Shown here piece by piece: positions 1 through 13,100 of a DNA stretch of 64,000 nt. Below the pieces are notes generated by a model. The model had not been told where the DNA came from. It saw only the letters and a list, made by a program, of their open reading frames with translations, and did no database searches. The translations under genes were made by a program, and so were the position numbers. Within the stretch, counting starts at the first letter, position 1, and each line of letters opens with the position of its first letter. Source of the stretch: Zelopaecilomyces penicillatus (taxonomy: Eukaryota > Ascomycota > Sordariomycetes > Hypocreales > Pseudodiploosporaceae); the NCBI GenBank assembly GCA_005765155.1, contig VCCP01000001.1, positions 4,898,001-4,962,000 on the forward strand, in the 5' to 3' direction.

Positions 1-2487
1 AAGGTATGAACGAGGTCTTCTAAGACAGAGCCAAATAAAATGAAGACAATTGTAGGACCTTGTGTAAAGTATTGAACAAGCAATCAGCTTGCTTGGATAG
101 CGGGTGAAGAGAAGAGAAGTGTAGTTTGGCAAACACCAGTTTCAAACGAGACACGAAGTTCTTTACAATATGCAAGGAAAGTAGTAAAAGAGGACAAAAA
201 ATGGGCCAACTTGCAAGAAAAGTAATGGGAAGAGAGGGAAGCAGAAGGTTATTGGGAGGACGTGATTTGAATGATGCCGGATCCTTCTTCGTACAACCTC
301 CTCCAGGGTCACCGATGATGCCTGTAAGCTAGACCCAGGTTTATCCCAAGCGCCCGTCCATGGGGCACGGCGGTTCTCCGCAGACGACACGGTCCCACTC
401 AAAGAAAAAAGCATGACGGTGGCCTCTCAACGAGTTAATCCTCTCCCGTTTCCATGCCGAGCCTCTCTTAAGGACTGCGGCGACTGGGAAGGCCGCAACG
501 GCCACTCAGCTCGGCCAAGTGCTGAGATGGTGTCACTCGACAGGCGCCGGCAAGGGGGAGGGAGGGCTCTCGTCTCATCTCGTTGCAAGAGGCGCCGGGG
601 GCGTATCAAATCGACAGGCTACGGCTATAAGAGGGAAGAAGTCATTGGGAGAGAGGATGCGTTTTGTCCAGATGAATACGTGGATGGTGCAGCGACACGT
701 GGGGGACAGGGACTAGGGATAGATTCTTTTGAAGAGGCTATGCCCTTCCTCTAGTCCTCTCTTCATGCATAACAGAGGGTTGGTTTAGTGGATGAACAGT
801 CATGTTGATATTCCTTGGCTGGCCGGCTTTTGTTTCGAGTTCTGTCCGTCTGTGTGTTTTGAAACAAAAAGTTGCTAATTATGACTACTGGTATTGGTTG
901 GCTGGCGCGTACAGTAGAGAGAATCTGTTCAGCGGCTGTTGGCTGGCTGTGGTTCGTCAAAAGATTTTGTGTGGGTCTCGATGCCCCCCCCGTCTCAAGA
1001 ATAGGCGCGTTGAGGGAAATGGCTGGCTGTGGTTGGACGGAACTGGAAGCGCGCCAATATGACTTCCGGGCGCGTAAACCAAATGATCTACTCCAGGTAC
1101 CTACTGTATGAGAGAGAGCCGATTGCTTCAATCCCTGGAATTCATCGCCGTCAGGGGTTTTTTATTGTGGATGATGATGATGCACATGCTTAGATCTAGG
1201 TGAGCAGAAAAAGAAAAAGAATTTAATATGGGGACAGGGCATGCCGAAGCGGTTGGAAAGATGGATGTGGAATGCCGAGACAGCGTCATCAACTGGGCCA
1301 GGCGGCTGTTGAAGCACTGGTCGTTTGTATTACAGTGCTATTATATGCATCTTATCCAGGGAAGAATTTGCAACACTTCAAATACCAGGCGATACGCTAT
1401 TTTACTACGAATACGAGTGAATATTCCAAATCCATCAATATATGATCATTCTCAAGCCCAACAGCCAAATTCAAAGTTGAAAGATACGGCAAGCTAACAA
1501 TTAATAATAATGATAAAAAAAAAAAGAAGCTTGCGGCCCGCTGCTGCACATGTCCGTTCCGTCCCTTTATCGTGTTAAAACGAACCAACAGCAACTTCGG
1601 CACAGGCAAAGATTCATCATGTCGGCATTTGATCATGTTGTTGGTTCGTTCTGTGCATTTTTTTGCGTGCATGCATTAACTAGTAGTTGCCTAGTAGTTA
1701 TCAAATCCATGACAAGGCTTACATTGGCTTCCACCACCCATGTGCCGTTTGTGCAAGGGATGTGTGTTGGATGTGTTAGGAAGAGCAACAAAGAAAGCGT
1801 TAGGTATTTTGGAGACAAAGGGCATCATCAGCCCTATGGCGCAACAATCTCATACCAGCCAGCCACAGCATCATCATCTTCAATCCAAAAGTTGTGTTGG
1901 AAAATTTTAAACTCCAAAACATGTGTTCAATCAATTTTAAGCCCCAACGGTCCCCCACCTTTTACATAGTTTAAGAAAAAAAACCTTCTTTTTCATCATT
2001 AATTTTGGCTTTGTCTTTGCAGCAGAGTTCTCGTGGGTGGGGGCTCGGTCCATCCCGAAAGAAACAATACCTACCGAGATGCCCGTTAAAGCCTAATTGT
2101 GTTTAATGATCAGGATTTAGGCATGGTCAATGGAGTTCCATCATCCACCATGAAAGGAAGAAAAGTCAGATCCTCGTCCACCGCCTCTACACACACACAC
2201 ACATCCGAGTTTCGGTCGATTGCCGACACAGACTTTTCAAAAAAAAGGCCACGACGGCCTCATGCCATTGGGAGAAAAGAACACGTCATGACCATTGCCA
2301 CAACCACAACCATGGCTCAGCTTGTCTTGTTTCCAGGGCTGTTGTGTTTGCCCACCACCTACCACCACCCATGCCCTCTTTCGCTCACCCGACCACCACC
2401 ACAGGAATCCCTCATCCACTGAGACGCGCATCTTCATTGTCCCCCTGACGTTCCGCCTGTACATTCTATTCGTTCCTCCCATATCTC

Positions 2488-2521
<34 letters not shown>

Positions 2522-4640
2522 CTTCCCTCGGCGGATCCCCCATCCTAGTGACGCAAGCATTCTCCTCCTCCTCGCCTGTTGCTTGTTTGTTGTTGGTCTC
2601 TAACTACTCTGCCCAATCTGCTTGCCTTCTCTCTCCATGTCTCGCGACAATGCGCTGCCGAGACCCCCCCCCCCCTCCTCCTTCAAGACTGAGCACAGAA
2701 TTTGTCCGACTGACCAGGCCCTGACAACGGATCCAGAATCTCCGTGTGGTTTACCTCGGGACGAATGTACAAATACCTATTATAGTACGCAAGCAAGCAA
2801 GCAAGCAAACCTGCAAGTATATCCACATGCAGTGGCCTGGAGGTTGGGCCGCACCGCCACGGGCTGGCTGACATGTCGCATCAACATTCTCACGCCCATG
2901 GGTTCAATTCATCATTCCCACACCCATCTCTCTCTCTCTCTCACTTCAAATCCCGCGTGGCAAACCCATGAACAAGCTTGGACCAAAACATCGTAAAAAA
3001 TAACTGTGACGGAAGATAGTCAGTCAGTCGGCCTGGGGGATGACTCGTGTCTCTCCCTACGCCGCCTTTTCCTCTTTCTTTCTTAATTGTGTCGTCGGCG
3101 ATTGCTGCGCGTGAGCAATTCTACAGCACACTAACGACTACATCACTGTGCTTCAACCCGAGGGCGTGAGTTGGAGCGCACACACCCCCCGATTTTTTGC
3201 CTCTCCTGTCAGTCCATACTGTACAGACTCTGACGCCACCTCCACAGTTTGACAAGGCACTGTTCTTGTGGCCCATCAATAATTTACTGCTCAAGTACCC
3301 GTTCTGGTTCTAGAGGGAGGCGAAAGGATGGATGGTCGGGCCACGACTCCAGCCGCCATTAGCCTAGGTATACATACTACTACCTACAGTACCTAAAGAT
3401 TTACTAGTGATGTTATCGACGAGGCCTCCATGCTTGGATTCCAGGTATGCAATGCCTGAGCCCTCTTGGCCTCCATTTGTGGCCGCTTTGGCAGTGTGAT
3501 GAATTATCACAGCACACTTACATCTAAACCACCGTGCCCAACGGTTCTTGCCCTGTCCGCAACCAGGCCCGTGAGTCCGCTAATGATTGCAGCCTGTCTC
3601 CCTAGGTGTAGGTACTCCGTACTCCGATCCGGCTGTCAGTACCCTTGCAAGTCCACTATAACTCCACTGTATTCCACTGTAAGCCCACGGTAAGCCGGTG
3701 AGATCCCACCCGTTGACCCCATACGCCATCCCGCGCCTTGTCGCCGTTATTGCCCGACCCTTGTCCGACATGATTTGAAATAATGTTTCACGGCCAAAAA
3801 AGAAAACACAATATTAGACACAAGTTGGGGGAGAAGAACATGGAGATGGAGATTGACATGAAGATGAAAGTGGGTATTGATTTGTATTTTTGAAGCCAAC
3901 CTCTTCTTGGAGGTTGTACTGCTATCTACTCTGCTCAAGGCTCTCTCACCCCCAGGCCTCAGTCCCACGAACATGTATCCCCATCCAACTTGAAATGCCC
4001 AGTCTCGACGTTTATAAACCCAGCTGTCGGGTCTTTCGAACCCCGGTCCAAAAGGCTAACGGCATGCAATGGAAGACATAAAGATGATGTAAAAAATAAT
4101 GAGAAAAAAAAACGCCCATGCGCCAAAATGTGCCAATGCCAGCCTGGTATATGGTAATAAATGTAGCGAGTGTACTCGCAAAGGGGGGCCCTGCCAACAG
4201 AATGAACAAGAAAGGGAAAGAAAAAAAAGCATCGCTCATCATTTCCCATCACAGTTCCTGTTTCCTTCTTCTACCATCCAGGTAGATCAAATATCGAAGC
4301 CTCAACAAAAGTTCCAAGTGTCGTAAAGGCTTTCCCAATAGTGGTTTCTCTCAGTTAACCAGTTCAAGTTCCTGCTTGCCTTGCGGCGCTCTCTAAAAAA
4401 GCCCAATCCCAGTAGGTGTGTGTATGAGTGAACAAAAAAATGAGGGAAGCAAGCTTCCCAGAATAAGAAAATATGAAAGTAGAAGTGAAAATGAAAAGTA
4501 AAAATCAAGTTGAAAAGTGGGGAGTAGCTGTCCAGAGAGACCCTCTTCAGTCCCATCATGAAACACGCTCGCTACTCTTCCAAGACCAGCTTGTGAAGAA
4601 TACAAAAGCAAATGCTAAATGAATACCGTTGAGGGAAGCT
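1..4640. other. Gene-free stretch left of the Pro1-like gene
   Basis: I see no supportable gene in this 4.6 kb. Open frames are short, overlap on both strands and lack recognisable motifs, and several begin only at non-ATG codons. The stretch holds a T27 tract, CA and AAGC microsatellites, a C-rich run near 2664 and pyrimidine-rich patches near 2400-2640. The part next to 4640 should contain the 3' UTR of the minus-strand regulator. A short, intron-rich or non-coding RNA gene cannot be excluded by eye. Confidence 0.6.
2491..2517. repeat. Poly-T tract (27 T)
   Basis: An unbroken run of T lies inside a pyrimidine-rich stretch with no coding frame. It is a simple homopolymer. A poly(A) relic of a retroelement on the minus strand is conceivable, but no flanking element sequence is visible. 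Confidence 0.9.
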
Positions 4641-6764
4641 CTAGATCAGCAAGTAGTCCCAGCCCTTCATCTGCATGAGATCACGCCAGTGAATGTGCTG
4701 CTGTACAACATCCGAGGCCGATGACTCGGGGGTGCCAACTCGCGACAAGCCATCATTGTGCATCCAAACTTCGCGGAGTACAGTCTCCATGCGGCCAAAT
4801 GAGCCACAGGCAGCCTGCTCGCCAAGCTGGGCAACTCGGTCCTCAAACAGAGCCCGGAAGCTGCTTCCAGGGAGACTGATGGATCCGCACATGAGGTAAA
4901 CCCACACAAGGCTACGGTCAAATCCGTTTGGCCCTGAGGGAATGTGCTGGAGGACATTGGTCAACTTCTCCACCAATGCCATGGGGGAGGGTTGGTTCGG
5001 GTTGAAGCCGGGAACCAAGCTGCATAGGTAGATGCGAGCCGCGAGGCGGAAAGCGGATGTGATGTTCTTGGAGAGCTGCTTAGGCGAGAGGCTGCCGTTG
5101 GCATTGTATGGCATCCGGGGAGTGGTGTCACCGACCTCGGTAAGGCTGATCTGCTCCCCAAGGGCGGAGACGTGCTGGCAGAGTGTGAAATCGTCCATGC
5201 CGTCACGCTTCAGAGACTCAAGGCATGCAATCTCGGAAATGAGATACATCACTCGGTCTTCACAGCCCATCAGCTCACGGAGACCCATGTATGGGTTCAG
5301 CTGCGAGAGATGCTTCTCACGGTAGGTGTGCGCAAAGGTAGGCGACAGGCCCTGCATGGTCGCGCCGAGAATGTCAATCCAGGACGTCAGTGTCATGTTG
5401 AACGGGGTCTGCATCATTTGGCCAGCTGGGTCCGAGACGATGCGGGTGAGATCGAGCTTCTGCACCAGGCTAATGGCAGCCTGGAAATGTTGGTGCCAGG
5501 CAATGTCGAGAAGACCATCGTCGAAACGACCAACAACACACTGGAAGAAGATGAGGCCGAGGGTTGCTTCCAGAATTTGCTGGTGGTTCTCATCCTGCTT
5601 CAGTGACTCGCAGAGCGACCAGATTGTCGCATAACGGTGTCGCATGATGTCCTGGTCAATCTCCTCGCAAGGTCCATTGGTGAGGGTCTTGATGTGCTGA
5701 GCAGCGGTGCTAAGACAGCAGTGAAGGTAGACCTTGTTGGCTTGCAGTGCAGGGAGAATCAGGTCGGAGCCAACGGATCCGTGCTGGTTGGACTCGAGAA
5801 TGGGGAAGATGGTGGGCAGAACAAACTTGATGAAGTGATCAAGAAGGCGCTGGTCATTCTCGTCCAATTCGACGGCCACCTGTCTCGTGTCGTTGGAGGG
5901 GCCATGCGCAAAGTCGAAGAAATTGACATTGAGGGCCTCTTCCGCGAGCGACTCACGGCGCTCTTGCTGAAACTGCTCCGTCCACTCAGCCGGAAGCGGC
6001 CCGGAAGGGAGGACTGTGCCGGGAGGTGGAGGTGGCTGATACGTGCAGAAGGTTGCAACGTGAGACTCTCTCAATGTGGGCACGTCATTGACAAACATTT
6101 GTCGCTCGGTCTTGACGTCAATCTCATAAGGAGAGCAGTTGCCAAAGACAAAGTCCGGTGGCAGCTGGGAGTTATATGCAGCAAAATCAGATCGGTTGAC
6201 CGGGCTGTTGAAGTTAAAGGTGGTGGAATACTGAGAGTCGATGGAGGCGGATCTCGTTCGGTCCAGAGGATCCGAAAATGTGGCAGAAGTTGGGAGCGAG
6301 TGTGAGAGGCCTGGAGGAGAGGAGCCGACTGATGTGGAGATGGCATGTGCGGACTTTTCGGACAGCTTCTTGCGCTTGATGATGGTCTTGATGTCTTCCT
6401 TGTGTTGCCGGCGCGCATCGTTGTTGCTCCACCACATGGGCCGCTTGTACTCGCACTGGAGACCGAGATGTTTGCATGCAGTGCACATGGGCGTTCCCTC
6501 ATCGCACTTCTTCCGCCTTAATCTGCAGGTATAGCAACCTAAAGAGTGAGTTTCAATGTTAGCCTTAACGCTCACAACAGTGGCGGCCGAGGGCCGGAGA
6601 AGAAATCAAGTGGCAAACAGCGTGCAAGTGCTTGGAATAGGGCATCACAAACCTGATCTTGAGCGGCGGTGCATCTGTGTCTTTGTCTTGACATTGCCAT
6701 TGGAATTGGCATTGCTGCTGGCCTTTGAAGCCGACTTGGCCTTTGTGGACTGAGCTACAGCCAT
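4641..6764 (-). CDS. pro1: Zn2Cys6 transcription factor, Pro1/NosA/RosA-like
   Basis: This is a nuclear DNA-binding regulator. Known relatives, Pro1 of Sordaria and NosA/RosA of Aspergillus, control fruiting-body (sexual) development. The model has two exons, 6653-6764 and 4641-6538, with a 114-base intron (GTTTGT...TTTAG), giving 669 residues against about 690 in Sordaria. The cluster is C39-x2-C42-x6-C49-x6-C56-x2-C59-x6-C66, followed by KRPMWW and a basic stretch (IIKRKK), both typical of this family; the rest is a fungal-specific regulatory domain ending in WDYLLI. The intron splits the glycine codon just before C39. Reading exon 2 alone from an upstream in-frame ATG would lose the RRSRSG lead-in, so the start at 6764 (AACATGGCT) is preferred. 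Family assignment comes from motif memory, and the orthology is not proven. A 10.7 kb gene-free region lies upstream. Confidence 0.85.
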
Positions 6765-9700
6765 GTTTACCGTGTTTTCAGGTGCTCTTGACGAGTTGTT
6801 GTGCTGAACGGGGGGCAGGGTAGACATTTGTAGCTTGCGATGCTTCGACCAGATGTGTCTGCACGGTGGACAGGGGAGGGGGGTGGCTGTCGGGTTGGGG
6901 TGTGGTGTGGTACCGTGTGCGCTGGGGTCCTTGAGCACTGTATGTGGAGCCGGCCAAAAGCTGGACGAAAAGAGCTAATTGAGTCGGCCTTGGTTGCTGT
7001 CCAGGGTCTAGGTCTCGGACGATGGGGTAGTTGTGGCCTAGAGTGTTCTGTGAAAGTGCAGAACGCTGCTCTCTAGTGGACGGTGCCGGGAAATGGTGAG
7101 AGAAATATTAAATTAGATATTCGACCTCAGATGGACAGATGTCGTTCTGAGTGGTTGTTTGAAGAAAGTTGGGAGCTGGCGGTCGTATCAAACGGCGTCG
7201 CTTTGTCTGGTCCGGTCAACGGGCCTGTGTTGTTCGATCTATTATGAAATAAAAGTCGGGAATGAAAGACTGGATCCGAGCAAGTCCGGCTTGCTGTTCA
7301 CTGAAGATGTTGATGCTTTTGTTGCAATAAGAGAGAGTTGTTGAGAGAGATGGAAGGTTTGCTGGGAGAGGAGGGCGGAGAGAGAGGAAATGGGGTTAAA
7401 AGAGATGAGAAACCTGGGACGACACTTGGACTTCTCGCCTTTACACCTAAAAGAAAGAGGGTTAAATTCAAGAGTGGTGGCAACCAGCAAACACTTATAT
7501 CATGGCCGCCGCTGTCGAGGCCAGGCGTTGACGGCCCATCTCAGTTTTCGCAGGCTTGTTGCTATTTTTGAACCATGCACTAGGACTGAGGGGGTCTCGC
7601 AGGAAGATCAGGCTGGTGTGAGCGACTGCGCTTAGAGAGGCCAATGAGGACGAGCCGGCAAACGTGGCCCGCATCAAGGAATGGACGTGCAGCAGGACTT
7701 TGGAGCTGCTGACCAGGGTTGCTCAAGCCAAAGAGGAAAGTAGTGGGCATCTGGGATGCAAGTCTAGTAGACAGGGATTCCACCCATCCTTGCTTGGACA
7801 CATGCGGTAAAGGCATATGTTGTCGAAGTAGCAAAAGTAAGGATTAGCTGGCTTGTTTGCCCGCACAGACTCGGCCATCAACAGGGTTGCCCAGCATCCG
7901 GCTGCCCAATAACACCAGGTTGCAGGCAATACGATCCGGAAATGAGAGTAATACTTTTCTTCTGCCAGAGATCGCAGGGCTGGTCTGTCCATGATATTTG
8001 TCACTTCATGTCATAGTTACTCCGAGCGGGATAGAGATATGAGAGAGGATAATACTCCATGTAGATAGATGCCAAATTTGTAGACGCGGCGGCCGATAGT
8101 CCCGTCCCCCATTAATACTGAGAAGCTCTTCACCCCAATATGCTGGAAATAATACCCAGATCGGGACGGGAAAGGTAGGTATCGAAAAAGCCGTGTTCCT
8201 CATCCATGCACCAAGACGTGCAAACCGCGCACCATCCACATATCCAATATGTAATGCAACTGCAGTGCATAGTACTAATAAGGTTAGCAACAAAGCTTGC
8301 CCCCCTCCCCGTTGAGAGCTGGGGTTTGCTCAGCAAGGCCCCTCAAGGCCTATGATCAAGACAATAGCGCAGCTGTGCCATGTTCCTGAACTCGCATTCT
8401 GGTAGGCTGGTCGGCCACTCTGACTGTCACTGAGTGTGCGATACGTCGTACCAGCCTTCATCGTCTCATCCCCGCGTCGATCGACATATGTGGGCTACAG
8501 CAAATCGATGGTTGCAATTATTGCGAACGTCGTGGCCAAATTAGGTATTGACCTTTTTTTTTTTAAATGAAGAAAAATAGGTGTGCACCCGGTTAGAAGG
8601 ACAGTTACCGTGGCATTGGTGGGAATGATGAACCGATTCGCCGGATACTGGCTGTAAGCTGCCGGGTCCAGTAGGAGTCTGTTGGTTCCCCAACATGCCA
8701 AAAGTACCACCACACGACTACATGGGGTATCGGTGACATCAACAGCGAGTAATAACCTCTGGCGTTACGATAAGCGGATATCCGAACAGTCGTTGACTAT
8801 GCAAAAAGGACGACTCGATTGGAGAAAGCGGGTCACAGCAGCAGCGAAGGCACAAGAACGGGCGTTGCTGTCCACAATCACAACCGAAGCCCATGCTCGA
8901 ACGAGGTTAGCAAAGCATGAGCTTACCAGGCAGGGCCTGTACCTGTCACTACATGAGAGTACAAGTACGCATGGCTACAGGTGGTGGAAGAGCAGTGAGT
9001 CAAAATAGACCACCATATGTTCCGATATGTAAGCACAAGTCCCCTCAGCAGTGAGGGGGAGCAAGCGCAAGGCCATGAGAAGGGGAAAAGGGCAAGAATG
9101 AAGAGATTCCGTACTGTACTCAGCAAGAAGCAGCAGAGAAGGGAAAGGTGAGGTTGCGTTGTGGCAGCAGAGTTGGGATAGTGCGCAGTGGCGCCATCTG
9201 TGAAAAGGCGTTTAAGCATCTTGATTCGACGGCTGCAATGTGACAAGACGTTGGCTCGTGCAGAACGGCAGGGGCCGCGGGACCAACCGATACGTAGCGC
9301 TTGCAGACGACTGGGGGCATCCCAGTCGATAACCTGGGTTTGCGATCAAGATTGGCTGCTTGGTCCATGGGCACTTGCAGGGGAGCTCATAACAGCCGAC
9401 CAATCGCATGACGTGCTTCCGCTGTGGATGACAGCCGGCGTCTAGCTAGGCATCGTGGGTGTGACGAGAGCTCCTCGCTGCTCTTGGAGAGTTGGAGAGA
9501 GAGAGTGTGTGTGTGCGGGCGGTAATCCAGCCTCTCCATTTGTTACTATGAGCATCGTCAGCACTCGTCCAGCACGTATGAGACGAGCACTCAATATAAC
9601 CTCTCTCTCCACTATCCGCTGCTTGTCTCTCTGTTAAAGATGTCTAACTCATCCAGAGCGCGAAAGCACCTTGGTGAACATTTGACAGAATGTTTCGTTT

Positions 9701-9851
9701 CAGTGTGATCTGCACTCGGACGCATGGGTGATTCGAAATGACGACAGCTTTTGCTGACCTGTGCACAGGCAATTGATGCGGGGATCCAGAAGAAGGAAAA
9801 AACGGCAAACATGGGACTGATTTGTCAACCTGCGGTGTGTGGCCATTAGCT

Positions 9852-10180
9852 AATTTAGCCCCTCATGGTGATTTAGTTTGTGGGCTAAATTTGGAATCCC
9901 CCTCACTCCTCACCCGTCTTTCCCTAACTACTGCCGACAGTCGCCGTGCCGCCGGCGCTTGCGCTCTGTCGCTCATGTGTGGTGTCGATGAGCGCTTATG
10001 TTGCGATGGTAATGCATCACATCTGAGCACACAAGAGCACACACACACACACACACATGAGAGTGCTATTTTTAATTTAGCCCGCATTCTAGAGCCATAT
10101 CGGACTAAATTAGTCTGATATTTTCCCCTCTTCTGTTGGAAGCTTCCTGCCATCTTGCGCGACTTTTCGTGGGCTAATTA
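9852..10180. repeat. Cluster of AATTTAGCCC inverted repeats, possible MITE relic
   Basis: AATTTAGCCC occurs at 9852-9861 and its exact complement at 9882-9891, a 10-base inverted repeat with a 20-base spacer. The same decamer recurs at 10074-10083, and a shortened complement (GGGCTAATTA) lies at 10171-10180. The outer ends both carry GCCAT next to an AATT-AGCCC block, which resembles decayed terminal inverted repeats. No coding frame lies between them. A diverged non-autonomous DNA transposon is one reading, a cluster of regulator sites another. Confidence 0.35.
10038..10056. repeat. CA microsatellite
   Basis: This is a run of alternating C and A lying between copies of the AATTTAGCCC motif. 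It is a simple dinucleotide repeat. Confidence 0.85.
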
Positions 10181-13100
10181 TGGCATATCCAAATGCCGAG
10201 GCCCTCGATCAGCTACCCATTTATCTCAAGGTGAAAGATTTAGTCACCGAGCCCGACTGGCTCACCTGTGGAAAAACGCATCTTTGTTCTTTGCCCTGGT
10301 CAGTTGAATAAGATGACGGTTATCAATTTGAGAAGAGGCTATAGCTAAAAGATGTGCGAGTGCCGTGCCTGAAAGCGCACACCTCAGAATTACAAACACA
10401 TCCCTACAGGTTATGGTGATACCCCGGAGATCACCCACTCGCTTATTCCCACAGTTGCGTGCATCCATCGCCCATCGTCTGGCTCTCCCTTTAACGTTTT
10501 AATTTCCTTCATCACTCCCGCTGCGCGCCGCTCTTGGCGTCGCTCTTGTTGCCGAATTTGCCCACGGCACTTTTTTTACGTCGCATCGCGAACAGACATC
10601 GACAGCCCATACGTATGAGCTCCATGGACGACGCCTGTTCACGCCTCTTGATGCCGGAACTCCTAACCCGCCGCCGATGAGGAGATGCTCAGTTTCTCCG
10701 AGCACCGGGCGGGTTATTAATTAGTATGTTAAGAGCTAGTAGTAAATTCCGCTGACGGGGAATGTCAACTCAGCATGGAGATGATTACACAGTGTGCTAG
10801 AAACAGTCGGCAGCACCTCCCCGCCGCACACCTTGTACACGGCGGGATGTTGTGTTCATATGTTCTCCACCACAGACTTGGGATCGTGTTTCTCCACTCG
10901 GGAAGTTGCAGACTTGCAATTCACGGCTGCGTGCCGCAAACCCCTCACTCCAAAGCGCTCGTATCATGGCTTCTACAGTGTGTGTGTTCCAGCATTTCTC
11001 CACATGCCATGGCCCTCACAATTAACGGCATTGCGACGAGTAATAATGGGATGGTTGGGCCAAGGACGCTTGGCCCCGACCGTGAACATTCCAACTTTAT
11101 TGCCTCCCAACCAACCTCTTCTTTGGTTCGTTCGCAATTGCTGACGTTGAGTAATGCACACACTATAAAAAAAGAACAGGGCTTATTGCAGCTTCGATAG
11201 TCTCGAATCTCAAAGCGGCTGCGATACACTAGTCAATTGCCTATTCAGCCTCAAAAGTGCCACACTATACAATCTTTGACTCATCACTTCTGGGCAATTA
11301 ATGTTTAGTGAGATTATGTGAACGTCCCGTCTCCCGATGCTTGACACATGGTGTCCGGAGACAGATCGCCCATGCTCGACAGGATCAATGCGTTCATGTA
11401 GAATGTTGGAGTTGCCCGTCTAGAAGACAACTAGCTTGACTTGGAATGCGGAGAGAGGCACAGATATCATGTGGTTTATATTGTTTTCTGCAGCCCTCCT
11501 TGCGTAATGCGCCTTTTCATTGGCACTTCTACAGTGGCCATTTGATGAAATAACTTGCTTTGTGTAAAAGGAACCAAGCGTTTGCATTATGTGTTACACT
11601 ATTTTATTACAATTACATGTGCCATCATCAATCGACACCGGGCCTAAGCCAAGGCCAATCCTGTGTGGCTACATTGCGTTTCTCTGCTGAACTTGTCGTT
11701 ATTTCTGCGTCCCATTATCATCAGCTTCCAAACTCACACACCATCTACAACAGCTGTTGGCTCGGTGATGATTTCTATTCATGAGTGGCCAAACTAGGCA
11801 AGCCATGAAAAAAAAAACACCCCAGTGTTCATGTCAGGTATTGGCTACTCAGCAGTGATTATAGGGTACAACACGGCAACCCTTGACAAAATGACAGGTC
11901 TTTCTCGATGAAAAACTCGGCTGGATGGAGCCAGACACCGAATGCAACCCTCTCGGGGTTGTCTACAAGTGCTCTTTAGGGTTACTCAGAGATAAGCGGC
12001 GTCGTGGGACAAAGTACAAAGCACCTGGTAGGTGGGTGTTGCGGATGGTGTGCTTCCCGGAGCAAGCCATTTGATGCAGCCCCCAGCCTCCATTTGAAGA
12101 GGTTGTCCAGCCTTTCTCGATCGGGGCGCCGAGTTGTGGGCTTGGTCGACCAGAACGGATAGGCTTGTGGATCGGGGACCATCCAACCCTCCGCAAAGAG
12201 GAAGAGAGGTTGCATTAGTCGGCCGCCATGCGAGCTGAAGAGGTAGCATGGTGACATTAAGCCATTGGTTGGTGGACGGCATCTTTGCATTTCATGTCTG
12301 GAGCCAGCTGGACTCTGCCATCTCCTTTCATTGAGAAGAGGGTGGGATAAAAACTGGCCAAGACCAAGCATTACAACATTGTATCGTAGATGGGTGCGGA
12401 GGGGGTGGTGGTTGGCGGCAAGCATAGAGGGCAAGCTGGAGAGGGCTGGAGCCACGAAACGGGGTGATGGAGCGGTGATGGGGCCATGATGGGGTGCGCA
12501 CTGTGATGGCGGGCAGGGAGGAGAACTGACTGAAGATCCTTCAAGGGTTTTGAGATGGGTCTAGAGACCCTGGACCTCTCGGCGGCATTACGTACAGTAC
12601 ATATAACCTAGATCCAGCTGCTCACAGAAGCTGCAGAAAAGGCAAACGAAGACGAGCAAAATTCGTTCCGTCAGGTAGACAGGGCCAGAGGGCGTGATCC
12701 GGCCGGCTCGGGCGTGCTCGGACGTTCCGGTGGCCGGCAGGATTTGCCCAGGCAAGGATCAGACGGGGGGCAAAACTGTCAGCAACCGGCGATACGATCT
12801 TTGTTGAGACGGACTATTCAAGACAAGTCTTGTAAGACACAGATGGCACTGCTACCCTATGGCTACTGCCCAAGTGGCACTTTTCCATCGTGTTCATCGC
12901 ACGCCGTAGGTGTAAGGCGCAAATTGGAATGTTTCGGCACTCGCATGGACAACGGCATTGACGCACGCAGCCTTCCCTTTCGGTGTGAGACAACGTCAAA
13001 AACGGGTGACTATGGCACTGCACGTTTTCTCATTGTTGTCGTAGTTGTTGGGCTATGGGTGAATACAGTGTGCCGTATATGTATGTAGCTTGAAAGTAAA

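Noticed and set aside
5637..6305. 222-codon plus-strand open frame
   Set aside because: Antisense to the Pro1-like regulator, whose opposite frame carries the conserved domains.
8006..8293. Possible small secreted protein with hydrophobic N terminus
   Set aside because: Its apparent start is a TTG codon, no ATG gives the signal-like segment, and no spliced continuation is convincing.
11982..12455. 157-codon minus-strand open frame
   Set aside because: No recognisable domain, overlaps an equal-quality frame at 11986-12282, and codon use looks random.
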